From contig NZ_LAXJ01000002.1 in assembly GCF_001441615.1 (NCBI RefSeq), forward strand, positions 124,001 to 188,000: DNA of 64,000 bases, written 5' to 3'. Source of the stretch: Roseovarius atlanticus (GTDB lineage Bacteria; Pseudomonadota; Alphaproteobacteria; Rhodobacterales; Rhodobacteraceae). Every line of letters begins with the position of its first letter. Position 1 is the first letter of the stretch. Under the pieces are notes generated by a model. That model was given only the letters and a program-made list of their open reading frames with translations. It searched no databases and was not told where the DNA came from. Below, in pieces: positions 15,418 through 23,699 of the stretch. The translations under genes and the position numbers were made by a program.

Positions 15418-15948
15418 TTACGCTGCGCCCTGGATGCGTGGAATGGTGCAACCTTCGGTGATGTAGACACGTGCCAGATCTTTGGAGACATCGAACCTGA
15501 AGTCGCGATGCATGTGGAACCCCTCAAGCAGTCTCGCGAACTCCAGACGACCGCGATGTGATGGTTCCGGTCGGATATCGATGAACGGTCCGGTGCACTT
15601 GAACGAACAGTACTGGATGCCTTGGATATCTTCGACGAGATCACGCATTCCGTCGAACGACTTATGCTCCAGGACTTCATTCATCAAGCTTCTCAAAGCA
15701 CGCTCAATTTTCTCTGTGATCTGGACTCTTCTCTGTCTGTCGCATCTCAAGCGATAGCGAGCTAACGTCTTCCGGGGATCAATGTCGTATCCGTAAACAA
15801 CCCTGACATCTCCATCGATCACTTGCCTCACATTGTCGATTGAGACCGTGAAAATGAGCTCATTGTCCTTGCGATAAGGAAACTCATTCGCGTCTTCGTG
15901 CTCTGTCATGAGTGCGTCTGCAATCGTGTCGTAGTAGATATTTTCCAT
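15418..15948 (-). CDS. Hypothetical protein, 176 aa
   Basis: Not recognised. A soluble alpha/beta protein beginning MENIYYDTIADALMTEHEDA, with strand ELIFTVSIDNVRQVI, a long basic helix (RYRLRCDRQRRVQITEKIER) and the strand-rich tail FDVSKDLARVYITEG. No known catalytic motif. The SD AAGGAG lies 7-8 bases before ATG 15948, which firmly supports translation. It belongs to a run of same-strand genes (14906-17899) that probably form one or two transcripts. Confidence 0.62.
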   Translation of the reverse strand: MENIYYDTIADALMTEHEDANEFPYRKDNELIFTVSIDNVRQVIDGDVRVVYGYDIDPRKTLARYRLRCDRQRRVQITEKIERALRSLMNEVLEHKSFDGMRDLVEDIQGIQYCSFKCTGPFIDIRPEPSHRGRLEFARLLEGFHMHRDFRFDVSKDLARVYITEGCTIPRIQGAA

Positions 15949-16008
15949 TTTATGTACTCCTTGAAATGGTCCCCCGCCCGGAGTGGACAGGGGTAAATTG
16001 GTTGGGGA

Positions 16009-16464
16009 TTAGTAGTCTTCTTCGACCAGCTCTTCAGCGATATCCGCCCGCATGCGGTTCTCCATTTCGAGCTGTTCTGCGAACCTGGTTGCCTCACGCA
16101 CGTCGCTCTCACGGGTGGTGATCAGCTCTTTTGTGCGGACGATCTCCAAGATCCTGCTCATCAGATCGTATTCATCAAAGCCTTCAACTTCGATATCGAG
16201 ATCTTCCGCGTCGTCGGAGTTGAACTCATCGAATGATGTCTCGCTCTCATCCCAACCTGTGTGCTTGATTTCTCCATCATCATCGATCTCGTATTCGAAG
16301 ACGAAGACACGATTCAGAACCAGATCTGCTCCGGCGAACTCGACGTACCCTTGAACAGTGACCTGGACGTTACCTGCCCACTCCTGAACGAAGGTCTCGT
16401 TATGACGGATCTTCGCATCGTTGATGATCTCGTTCTCAAGCTGTTGTTCGGTGATTGTGCGCAT
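16009..16464 (-). CDS. Acidic hypothetical protein, 151 aa
   Basis: Not recognised. Very acidic, with a strand-rich N-terminal domain (FVQEWAGNVQVTVQGYVEFA; VFVFEYEIDDDGEIKHTGWD) and a helical C terminus (RESDVREATRFAEQLEMENR). The SD AAAGGAA lies close to ATG 16464. Its upstream region shares the motif seen in the 111-bp duplication, so it is likely regulated together with the genes at 12932 and 13601. The beta-then-helix plan and acidity recall those two proteins, though I cannot show homology by eye. Confidence 0.6.
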   Translation of the reverse strand: MRTITEQQLENEIINDAKIRHNETFVQEWAGNVQVTVQGYVEFAGADLVLNRVFVFEYEIDDDGEIKHTGWDESETSFDEFNSDDAEDLDIEVEGFDEYDLMSRILEIVRTKELITTRESDVREATRFAEQLEMENRMRADIAEELVEEDY

Positions 16465-16648
16465 TATGAATTCCTTTCCTTTATCAATGCTTACAGTTAT
16501 TAATTAGGGTCAAGTATTCAGAAATACAACACCTTATAAAAGGTTTTGTATAATATTATTAATATTGCTTTAATCTTTGGTGAGTGAACATAAGAAAACC
16601 CCGATCACCTGGACCAGGATTAACTAACACTCAATAATTATGGAGCGC

Positions 16649-17437
16649 TTACATGGCTGGTTGAGCATCAAACATCAACGCATACTCCTTCTCGTTTCCC
16701 TTGGCCTTCTCTTTCTTGCGCTGGGCAGTCGAGAAGTCGATGGATCCATCGAAAGCTGGCAGGCCAGGAGCTGGGAGCACGTTCGAGAAGTGCTTTCTCA
16801 GGGATGATTTTGCGGTCATCAGAAACTTGTCCTTCTCGTCGTCATCCAGCTGCTCGACGTAGTGAATAACGTTCTTGTTTGATGCCGCCTCCAATAGGTT
16901 CTGACGCGCTTTCTCATCGCGCGTATTTATGAATGCCTTCGCAAGATTGATGTCACCTGACAGATCACTGGAGCGCGAGGCACGCTTCTCGTACTCTTGC
17001 TTGTCAGCCATCTCGTACTCCTGCTCCAAGGCAAGCTGCTGCTTCTGTGCCAGGCTTTCACCATCGTCGGGTTCGTACCCTTTGAACTCGTCGATGAAGT
17101 TCTTCATGAACCCTGAGCCCAGATCCACCGAGACTCCAAAGATAAATGAAATAGCTTTCTCGATTGCCTGAAAGAGTACTTTCACCACCGCCATGATTGC
17201 GACCATCAGCTGCTCTGACATCTTGAGCTCTTCGGCACTGCGAGGTTTGCGCTTCTGCCCCTGCTCCGCAATCTCATTCATCTTTGTGTTGACGTCCGCA
17301 GTTTTCTTCTTCGCCCTGGCGGTATCGTTCATCTGCTTGTTGACGTCGATGACTTCACCCTGGCCGGTCGCTTTCTTTGCGGTGGTTTCACTGGAGACCG
17401 AATGAGAAGATCTCTTCTTTAAAGGTGCCTTCTTCAT
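16649..17437 (-). CDS. Hypothetical protein with one hydrophobic segment, 262 aa
   Basis: Not recognised. The first 85 residues are lysine-rich and probably disordered (MKKAPLKKRSSHSVSSETTA; GQKRKPRSAEELKMSEQ). A hydrophobic stretch follows (LMVAIMAVVKVLFQAIEKAI, extending to SFIFGVSV, about 80-105) that could be an amphipathic or membrane helix. The C-terminal half is helical and charged. ATG 17437 is chosen over the in-frame GTG two codons earlier because GGTGA lies just upstream. A membrane-associated or virion-internal protein of phage origin is possible; there is no firm lead. Confidence 0.55.
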   Translation of the reverse strand: MKKAPLKKRSSHSVSSETTAKKATGQGEVIDVNKQMNDTARAKKKTADVNTKMNEIAEQGQKRKPRSAEELKMSEQLMVAIMAVVKVLFQAIEKAISFIFGVSVDLGSGFMKNFIDEFKGYEPDDGESLAQKQQLALEQEYEMADKQEYEKRASRSSDLSGDINLAKAFINTRDEKARQNLLEAASNKNVIHYVEQLDDDEKDKFLMTAKSSLRKHFSNVLPAPGLPAFDGSIDFSTAQRKKEKAKGNEKEYALMFDAQPAM

Positions 17438-17555
17438 CTTCACCGGGGTATCTTGCTCAATAAGATCAGTACTTTTAATAACATTATTCCTTTCTCTATT
17501 GATAAGTTATATTTTTCATATTTGTATATTCGAGAAAGCGGCAAGCCCTGGGCAT

Positions 17556-17586
17556 GAAAAAAGCGCAACTTAAACCGCCGCGCTTT
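17556..17586 (-). terminator. Rho-independent terminator after the coiled-coil gene
   Basis: AAAGCGC (17560-17566) pairs with GCGCTTT (17580-17586). On the minus strand it is followed by TTTTTT. Lies 25 bases past the stop of the gene at 17612-17899. Confidence 0.75.
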
Positions 17587-17611
17587 AAGGTTTCTTTAAC
17601 TATCTGATAAC

Positions 17612-17899
17612 TCAGTGAATGCGCTGCGCACTCTTCAGCTCTGCATTCTCTGCACGGAGACGCTGAACCATTGCTTCCAGGTTCTCGACATCATCTTCGA
17701 GGTCATCGATCTGTTCGATCTTGTCATCGAGATCACGTTCCGCTTCGAGTGCGCGTGCTTTCCAAGCATTCTTGAAGTGATCTGCATTTGCTGCAAGGCG
17801 GTAACCTGCACGATCCACCACGGTGCGCGTTTGCACCTGAGGCTGACGTCGGGTAGCTGCTTGAAAGCCGAGATTGAATACTGAACCGAGTGTCATCAT
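17612..17899 (-). CDS. Small coiled-coil protein, 95 aa
   Basis: A 95-residue protein whose second half (ARALEAERDLDDKIEQIDDL, then EDDVENLEAMVQRLRAENAE) is a clear heptad coiled coil; the first half is basic and polar. SD AAGGA lies 9 bases before ATG 17899, the second codon of a GTG-ATG-ATG start cluster. It has its own terminator. A structural or adaptor role is suggested by the coiled coil only. Confidence 0.6.
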   Translation of the reverse strand: MMTLGSVFNLGFQAATRRQPQVQTRTVVDRAGYRLAANADHFKNAWKARALEAERDLDDKIEQIDDLEDDVENLEAMVQRLRAENAELKSAQRIH

Positions 17900-17902
17900 C
17901 AC

Positions 17903-18402
17903 TGTGTTTCCTTTTTAGTGTATATAACTATACTGATAATGTTATTTAATTGTCAAGTAATAATGTTAACTTATGGAGACTTGCAGCATCTAGGCACCCG
18001 AATTAATTAGCGATACGGCAGGAAGGGGTGGATCGTGGTAGTCTTCACCCTTCCCGAGAGATAGTTTCCCTTAACTAGCTCTTACATCGACAAGTAAGAA
18101 AGGCTTCAGCCGAGCCGCTATCACCAGTAGACTTGACGAAAGAAACCAAGCCGAAAGTCGGCTTCCAACAGCGCATTTTAATTGGGCTGCGATGACAGCG
18201 AAGGCCGCTTTCGCGCCGTTACTTACGGACCGTCGCGAATGGCCCATCTACCTGATGCTGCGGTCTGCATAAAGGTCGGCTTGAGGCGTCGGGCAAACCC
18301 GGGGCGCTTCAAAAGCTGACATTACTCTGCCTTCAGAAATGACGATGCGGCAAACCTAAGCAGGATAAAGTCGTAAAGTGTTCACTCCTAGAAAGAAATG
18401 TC
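17903..18402. other. Intergenic junction between the phage-plasmid part and the cargo
   Basis: No gene seen. The first 100 bases are AT-rich like the left half. From about 18000 the composition rises, and the text resembles degenerate intergenic sequence that recurs in the cargo, with GTCGCGAATGGCCC at 18232-18245. CACCAGTAGACTTGA near 18123 echoes ACCAGTAGACGTGA near 10951. Confidence 0.45.
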
Positions 18403-19440
18403 TCACTCTTCAATTGCCTGTATGCTTTTTGGTACGTACAGCGTCGTTTCAGCATCGGTCTTCGGCGTGTAAAGCAGAACCATTGCAGGGATATTAAGGT
18501 GGTCGTAGACAGCCGCTGCGAGGTGAGCCTGAGGCTTATCTGACGAATGGAAAACACTGCAGAAGGATGCATTTGCGATATGGCAAATGTCTGCTTGTCC
18601 TCCGGCAAAATCAATTCGCGCTCTCTCCGTATCCTTCCTATGCTTCGGTTCCCTCCAATAACCAAGTAAGAACAAAAGCTGCGCGAGCCGATTGACCTGC
18701 TCCCAAGTCGGGGTGGCAAGATGCGCATCAGCACGCTTTGGCGGTATTTGTGGCGGCTGCCCAAGAAATTGCTCAACCATAACCGAGGTTTCTTCCTCGG
18801 ATCGTGCTGCTTCAATGATGCGCTCGAAAGCTCCTGCTCCAGTAAGATTGTTGATATGGGTCGGATTCAATTGTGGAAGACAAATATCACCTTGTCGGTT
18901 TAACTGATCCAGAAGCTCGTCCTGTGCTTCGCGCGCCTGCTTTTTCATCGCTTCCGCAACGCTAGTGACGATTGCTGCCATTTCGGTAGGAAGTTCTGAC
19001 ACATCAAAACCGAGCAGCCGCTCAATGTCTGTTAGCGCCGCTTTGGATATATCCTCAAAAGATTTTGAGCCAATTCCGCCAATGGATTTTTGAAGCAAGT
19101 CCCCAAGTCCAAAGCCGCCCACGGGCGAGAGATTCTGCATATCCTCGTAGATTTTGCCGCGTTCCTCACGACCTTTGACGGATAGTCTATAGCCTGTTGG
19201 CATGCCACCTTCAGTGTCGGAAAGTGTCTCAAGGTATCTGGCACCGACTGCATCAAGTTGCAGATCCAGTTTGGCTTTTTTCCCTTCGTTGAGCGCCCCT
19301 AGAAGTTCTTCAATGGTCTGAATGGAATAGCAGGGAATGAAAGAAGTCGATTTACCAATGACCTGTCCCAGCGACGACATCTGCCCACCAAGAAGGTGGT
19401 TCCAAGACGAGGTATCAAGATAGACAGTAAGTCTCACCAT
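18403..19440 (-). CDS. PIN-like domain protein, 345 aa
   Basis: The N terminus VYLDTSSWNHLLG carries the first acidic residue of a PIN-type nuclease (Asp9). The C-terminal part ADICHIANASFCSVFHSSDK, then AHLAAAVYDHL, matches the later acidic strand-helix region of PIN-like domains, with about 200 helical residues inserted. PIN domains cut RNA. It is the last gene of a minus-strand run with the STAND NTPase gene and overlaps the small gene before it by 26 bases, so it is probably co-translated with that system and could be its effector. The domain call rests on motif recognition by eye. Confidence 0.65.
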   Translation of the reverse strand: MVRLTVYLDTSSWNHLLGGQMSSLGQVIGKSTSFIPCYSIQTIEELLGALNEGKKAKLDLQLDAVGARYLETLSDTEGGMPTGYRLSVKGREERGKIYEDMQNLSPVGGFGLGDLLQKSIGGIGSKSFEDISKAALTDIERLLGFDVSELPTEMAAIVTSVAEAMKKQAREAQDELLDQLNRQGDICLPQLNPTHINNLTGAGAFERIIEAARSEEETSVMVEQFLGQPPQIPPKRADAHLATPTWEQVNRLAQLLFLLGYWREPKHRKDTERARIDFAGGQADICHIANASFCSVFHSSDKPQAHLAAAVYDHLNIPAMVLLYTPKTDAETTLYVPKSIQAIEE

Positions 19441-19735
19441 AACAGTTTCTTACCGGTGTTAGTTTTTCGCCTTGCATTGCAGTATGCACGAGTATCGCGA
19501 AAGCGCTGGCTTCTGCCATTGGCTCATTATCAACGAACGGCAGGAATGTCCCGCTCAGCAAAGCCTGATCCGATTTGTCGCGCTTGTCTGCTCTCGGCCC
19601 GAAGCCGACCTTGAACACAGTGTTTGAATGCTGCAACCGCAATCCGCATTGCTGCCATTCGGTGCTAAGGACTACCTTGAGACTCCTCACGCTCGAACTG
19701 CAAAAGAATTCGACAGGTCTCACGCAAGATGTCAC
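19415..19735 (-). CDS. Small coupled protein, 106 aa
   Basis: Not recognised. GTG start at 19735 overlaps the stop of the STAND NTPase gene (GTGA), and its end overlaps the PIN-like gene by 26 bases. The tight packing argues that it is a real member of the operon. The product is about 106 residues, with strand-like FLPFVDNEPMAEASAFAILV and a cysteine-rich start. It could be a linker or regulator between the NTPase and the PIN-like protein. Without the coupling it would be hard to defend as a gene. Confidence 0.5.
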   Translation of the reverse strand: MTSCVRPVEFFCSSSVRSLKVVLSTEWQQCGLRLQHSNTVFKVGFGPRADKRDKSDQALLSGTFLPFVDNEPMAEASAFAILVHTAMQGEKLTPVRNCYGETYCLS

Positions 19736-22700
19736 TCAAACCGCTGTTCGCGTTCCTCGTCTCTTTGTCTGTCACGAACCCGTTCACGTTCGATTTCCAT
19801 CGCAAGCCGATCTGACACCGACTTTGCAGCTTGCGCGATTTCTTCTCGCTCATGCTGTATCAGTTCAGCAATAGCATCGGCCCTCGGCTGCATGACATCT
19901 GCACGGCTACCAGACCATGACGATGGGGTGACACGATCTGCATAAGCGTGCAGAACTGGCTCTGGCTCTGGTGCGGCTTCAAGGAACTCAACAGCGGATG
20001 ACGTAATAGAAGAGCCGTCCCTTTGGCTATCGCCTTTCTCCCAAAGCTTGATGCCTGACGCAACCAACCCCCAGACATCAGGCTCGTTCCATTGCTGACA
20101 CCACTCTATCAAGTCGGCCACAACGATCTTGGAGAGAGGGCAGCGACGTATACCGCCATGCCGAATGAAAAATGTGCGTCGGTTTTGTTCGTCCTCTGTC
20201 CCCTGAAAAACACGGTTCAGAAATGTCATGGGCATCAGCCCCGCTGTCGTCTCAATCGCTTTCTCGAACGAATGGATGTAGCCGTAGCGTTCGTCCACCA
20301 CAGAGAAGATCGTATCCAACCACTCATTCTTTTCGGCGTCATTGCCATCGAAGCTAAGTGCGGCGTTGATGACGTTTTCCATACGATAGTCTTTGCTGCC
20401 ACCAGGGTCGCTGTGATCTGCCAGCAGTGATTTGGTTGCCGCCTTCAATCCAAGTTTCCTCAGCTCAGGACCCAAGGTATCGTCAGCAGGGGCTTCCCCG
20501 TGCAGCTTCATGGTCAGTGCTTCGAGCAGCGTGTCGTCTCCGTCCGCCTTCGCTAGTAATCTTTGTGCAAGCCCGACCAGACGTTCCGATGGGAGGTGAG
20601 CGTAGTTATCACGCCAAAGGATGGGGCCGAACATCCAAGTGCGTGTTTCCTCGTGATCGAGCAGGGCCACGCACCGATCAAGATCGGCTTCTGTGAACTC
20701 GTTCCACGGATGCAAGCCCACGAGGACTTTCTGAAGTTGTGGGTGTTCAGCGCATTCATCTAAGAGTTCTTTTGAAAGCCCGTTGTTTTTGGCAGCCACC
20801 TCTTCGATGAAACCACCGATCACCGCAAAGTCGTGGTTCGAACCAGATGAAGTGGCGAGGTGTTCCAGCAACCCTTGCCAACCTTCACGATAATTGTGGG
20901 CCCCCTTAGCTAGGCCGATACCGAAAGCTTTGCGATAGGGCATCCAGTCGTTTGAGAACAAGTCAGCCCCCAACTCATCGAGGCGATGGTCTGAAGCTGC
21001 AAAATTCTCACCCAAGTCTGTTGCCTTTGCAGCCAAACGATCCTCAGCCGCGCGATATTTGTCTTCGCTGCTGTCGTCGAACTCGTCATCAAGCGCCCAA
21101 TGGTCATGGCCTTTGCCAAGCACGTATGTATTGATCTTTGCGATCAGGTCGCGAGGCTCCAGGTCTCGATCCAAGTCGGCCAGGTGTTGGGGAAGTGGCT
21201 CCGGGTCAGCTTTACCCTTCTCCCTAGTGTGGTCGAAGTAGATGATCGAACGAACCGCCTTCCAGCCTGCTCCCCAGGGCTCGTAATCATTGATCGCCCG
21301 TGCTGCTTCGACCAGCCTATCCCGCATCGCTTCCTGATGCCAAAGACCGCGAAACTCATTCGCCAGAACCCGACGTGCACCGCTTTTGATGTCCTCGTCG
21401 TCAGCGTTTGCAAGACGCACAGCTAGATTGATAAAGGCAGTGCGCCATTCTACGAGTTGGTCATGGTTGGGGCGATAACCATAATCCCTCGGCCTTGCCC
21501 CAAACTCGTTGAGACCGAAGCCCGTCCACGGCGGTCCATCCAGCGCCGTTGAAAGAAGCTTCAGACCCAAGGAACGCCGTCCCGCATCTTCGAAACTCAG
21601 ACACCTCTCTACGACGGCGTGGCGTTGTTCCAGAGAAGCATGAGTGCCTGAAAGATAGGGCTGAAAGAAACCTGAAATCTTGTCCCTTACCGCATCATAG
21701 TTATTGTTTTCATCTTCATGGTCTGCAACGCGGATCAGCAGTGCCATGCAGCGGTCAAAGGCATAGGCCTCGTAGGCCAAAGACTTAAGCAGGTTGAGGA
21801 TCGTGGTCCTACGGGGATTGTGCTTAGGATCCATTCCCTGAAAGTCTGGTGAGGTGAGTTCGGCTTCGATCCGATCAAGCAGTGCATCTGGTGCAACGGG
21901 CCCAATGTAGTCCAGTATCCTCGATCCATTCTCATCGAGATCGGAAATACGGCCCAGCAGGCCATCAGGTTGCAGCCATGCCTCAACTATCTCGATGGCA
22001 ACTGGGTGATCATGTATCAAGCCAAGCCTGTGAGCGAACGACATCAGAAGGCGACTGTTTCCTGGTGTCTCAAACGTTGATCTCAGGGTCTCAACGGGGA
22101 TGCCCTCTAATGCTGAGCTTGCCAGCCTGTTCGCGACCGCATGGGGCAGTATCGCCCTCCAATGGGCTCTTTTCTGCACAACGTGACGGTCTGCCAGCTT
22201 CTTGGAGGCTTTGAACAATTGAGCCTTTGAGTGCCCTGAAATCGAGCCTAGGACTTCCAATTCGTTTTGACCAACCTCTGGGTTGGAAACCGAGAATGAG
22301 TATACCAACGACAGGGTCTCAGCCTGTTCGCGTAGGTCACCATCGTCTCCCTTCCGCTGTTGGAAAAGACGGTCGAACAATTCTGCGTCTGACAACTGGG
22401 CTAGGCCCTCACCCTGTTCAACCCTTTCTGCGATTGCCAAGGCCACCCTGGAATTGCCATCGGCAAACTCGGCGACTCGTCGTGCGTTACCCTGTCCAAT
22501 TTCGGGAAAACGGCGTATCAGAAGTTCTTCGGCGACTTCCGGTCCGTTCGCCTCGATGTGGATCACTTCAGTGGTTTGCGGTTTGTCGTCTCTGATGTCG
22601 TATTCGACTGTGATCAGGCTGACATCTCCACTTGCAGCCGAAACCTTGCCCGCCAATACCGAATGCAGATCGGAGGGGCAATTGTCTAGGATCATCACCG

Positions 22701-23586
22701 CGCGACGACGCTCGGCAATCAGACGGTCTAACATTGCAGATGCGGAAGGATCAGGGTCTTGCCCCGTATCCACATAGACAGCGATAGTCCGGTCAAGTGG
22801 ATCGTCGCCAACAGCTTCGTCAAAAAGTGCTTGGACAATCCGTGTCTTACCAACACCTGAAAGCCCCGTGATGCGGATCGCTTTGTTTGATGTGCGTATC
22901 AGCCGACGCATGGGTTCAATGGCGTCTTCGATTGATAATTCCTGACCTCGCTCAGTCGGCACGTGAACTGTCACGCCTGGAGCAGAGATAAGGGTGTCAG
23001 TTACCCCTTGGGGCGGGTTGCTCCAGGCTCCATAAGGCTGCCAGCCCGAATAGCCCTGACCAAGCTTGCCCTTCAGCCACAGCAACACCGACGGATGCTG
23101 CCGCACCCATTGGACCAGCTTTGAACGGTCGAAGAAATCGAGGTGGATGTTGTCCTTGATTGGGTCATTGGCCAACGCTGCCCGCATGGCTTCGAGGCGA
23201 TCCTTCTTCATCGGTGGTGAACAATCGTCGGCGAGGCTCACGATGATGTAGCTGCCGCCAATCTGGGCTTGGTTTGCGATGGTGGGATTTAGTTCTCCAT
23301 CCTTCAGCATCTCCGCCGCGATTGCAGACTTTGGCATAGAGTCCTTCTTGGACTGGAGAACAGTATTCGGACGGCTCAGGAAGCCCGTTTCCAGTTCGGA
23401 GGCATCCACTTCCACATGAATGTCGATACCTTCATCTGGTGCCTTGATCGAGCCTGACCAACTTACACTCGCAGGGCTATGGCCGTGTGCGGCGACCTCC
23501 GACTCGGCGAGACGCGCTATCAACTCTTCGAGCCGTTCATCGGACAACCGAAGCAAGTCATCTTTTTCAATATCGAAGATCGCCAT
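19732..23586 (-). CDS. STAND-type NTPase with restriction-nuclease-like N terminus, about 1284 aa
   Basis: A very large soluble protein. Residues about 1-190 contain EGIDIHVEV and VLQSKKDS, which look like a PD-(D/E)XK-type nuclease core with Gln in the QxK position. A P-loop NTPase follows: Walker A GLSGVGKT (about 241-248) and Walker B AVMILDN (about 296-302), with later ITVEYD. The remaining 800 residues are helical and repeat-like, as in the sensor regions of STAND proteins. Avs-type antiphage proteins share the order effector, STAND NTPase, long sensor. ATG 23586 is preferred over an in-frame ATG at 23625 because the protein then begins with the conserved-looking MAIFDIEKDDL. Defence function is inference from architecture and context. 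Confidence 0.75.
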   Translation of the reverse strand: MAIFDIEKDDLLRLSDERLEELIARLAESEVAAHGHSPASVSWSGSIKAPDEGIDIHVEVDASELETGFLSRPNTVLQSKKDSMPKSAIAAEMLKDGELNPTIANQAQIGGSYIIVSLADDCSPPMKKDRLEAMRAALANDPIKDNIHLDFFDRSKLVQWVRQHPSVLLWLKGKLGQGYSGWQPYGAWSNPPQGVTDTLISAPGVTVHVPTERGQELSIEDAIEPMRRLIRTSNKAIRITGLSGVGKTRIVQALFDEAVGDDPLDRTIAVYVDTGQDPDPSASAMLDRLIAERRRAVMILDNCPSDLHSVLAGKVSAASGDVSLITVEYDIRDDKPQTTEVIHIEANGPEVAEELLIRRFPEIGQGNARRVAEFADGNSRVALAIAERVEQGEGLAQLSDAELFDRLFQQRKGDDGDLREQAETLSLVYSFSVSNPEVGQNELEVLGSISGHSKAQLFKASKKLADRHVVQKRAHWRAILPHAVANRLASSALEGIPVETLRSTFETPGNSRLLMSFAHRLGLIHDHPVAIEIVEAWLQPDGLLGRISDLDENGSRILDYIGPVAPDALLDRIEAELTSPDFQGMDPKHNPRRTTILNLLKSLAYEAYAFDRCMALLIRVADHEDENNNYDAVRDKISGFFQPYLSGTHASLEQRHAVVERCLSFEDAGRRSLGLKLLSTALDGPPWTGFGLNEFGARPRDYGYRPNHDQLVEWRTAFINLAVRLANADDEDIKSGARRVLANEFRGLWHQEAMRDRLVEAARAINDYEPWGAGWKAVRSIIYFDHTREKGKADPEPLPQHLADLDRDLEPRDLIAKINTYVLGKGHDHWALDDEFDDSSEDKYRAAEDRLAAKATDLGENFAASDHRLDELGADLFSNDWMPYRKAFGIGLAKGAHNYREGWQGLLEHLATSSGSNHDFAVIGGFIEEVAAKNNGLSKELLDECAEHPQLQKVLVGLHPWNEFTEADLDRCVALLDHEETRTWMFGPILWRDNYAHLPSERLVGLAQRLLAKADGDDTLLEALTMKLHGEAPADDTLGPELRKLGLKAATKSLLADHSDPGGSKDYRMENVINAALSFDGNDAEKNEWLDTIFSVVDERYGYIHSFEKAIETTAGLMPMTFLNRVFQGTEDEQNRRTFFIRHGGIRRCPLSKIVVADLIEWCQQWNEPDVWGLVASGIKLWEKGDSQRDGSSITSSAVEFLEAAPEPEPVLHAYADRVTPSSWSGSRADVMQPRADAIAELIQHEREEIAQAAKSVSDRLAMEIERERVRDRQRDEEREQRFE

Positions 23587-23699
23587 CTCAACACCACAAA
23601 ACAACAAATTGTAGGGGTAGCACATTCAGTCCGCAGCATCTAGTAATGCGGGCATCGCGTCGCAAAACGGGCAACGGCCTCAAGTTGAGCCCAGGATCG

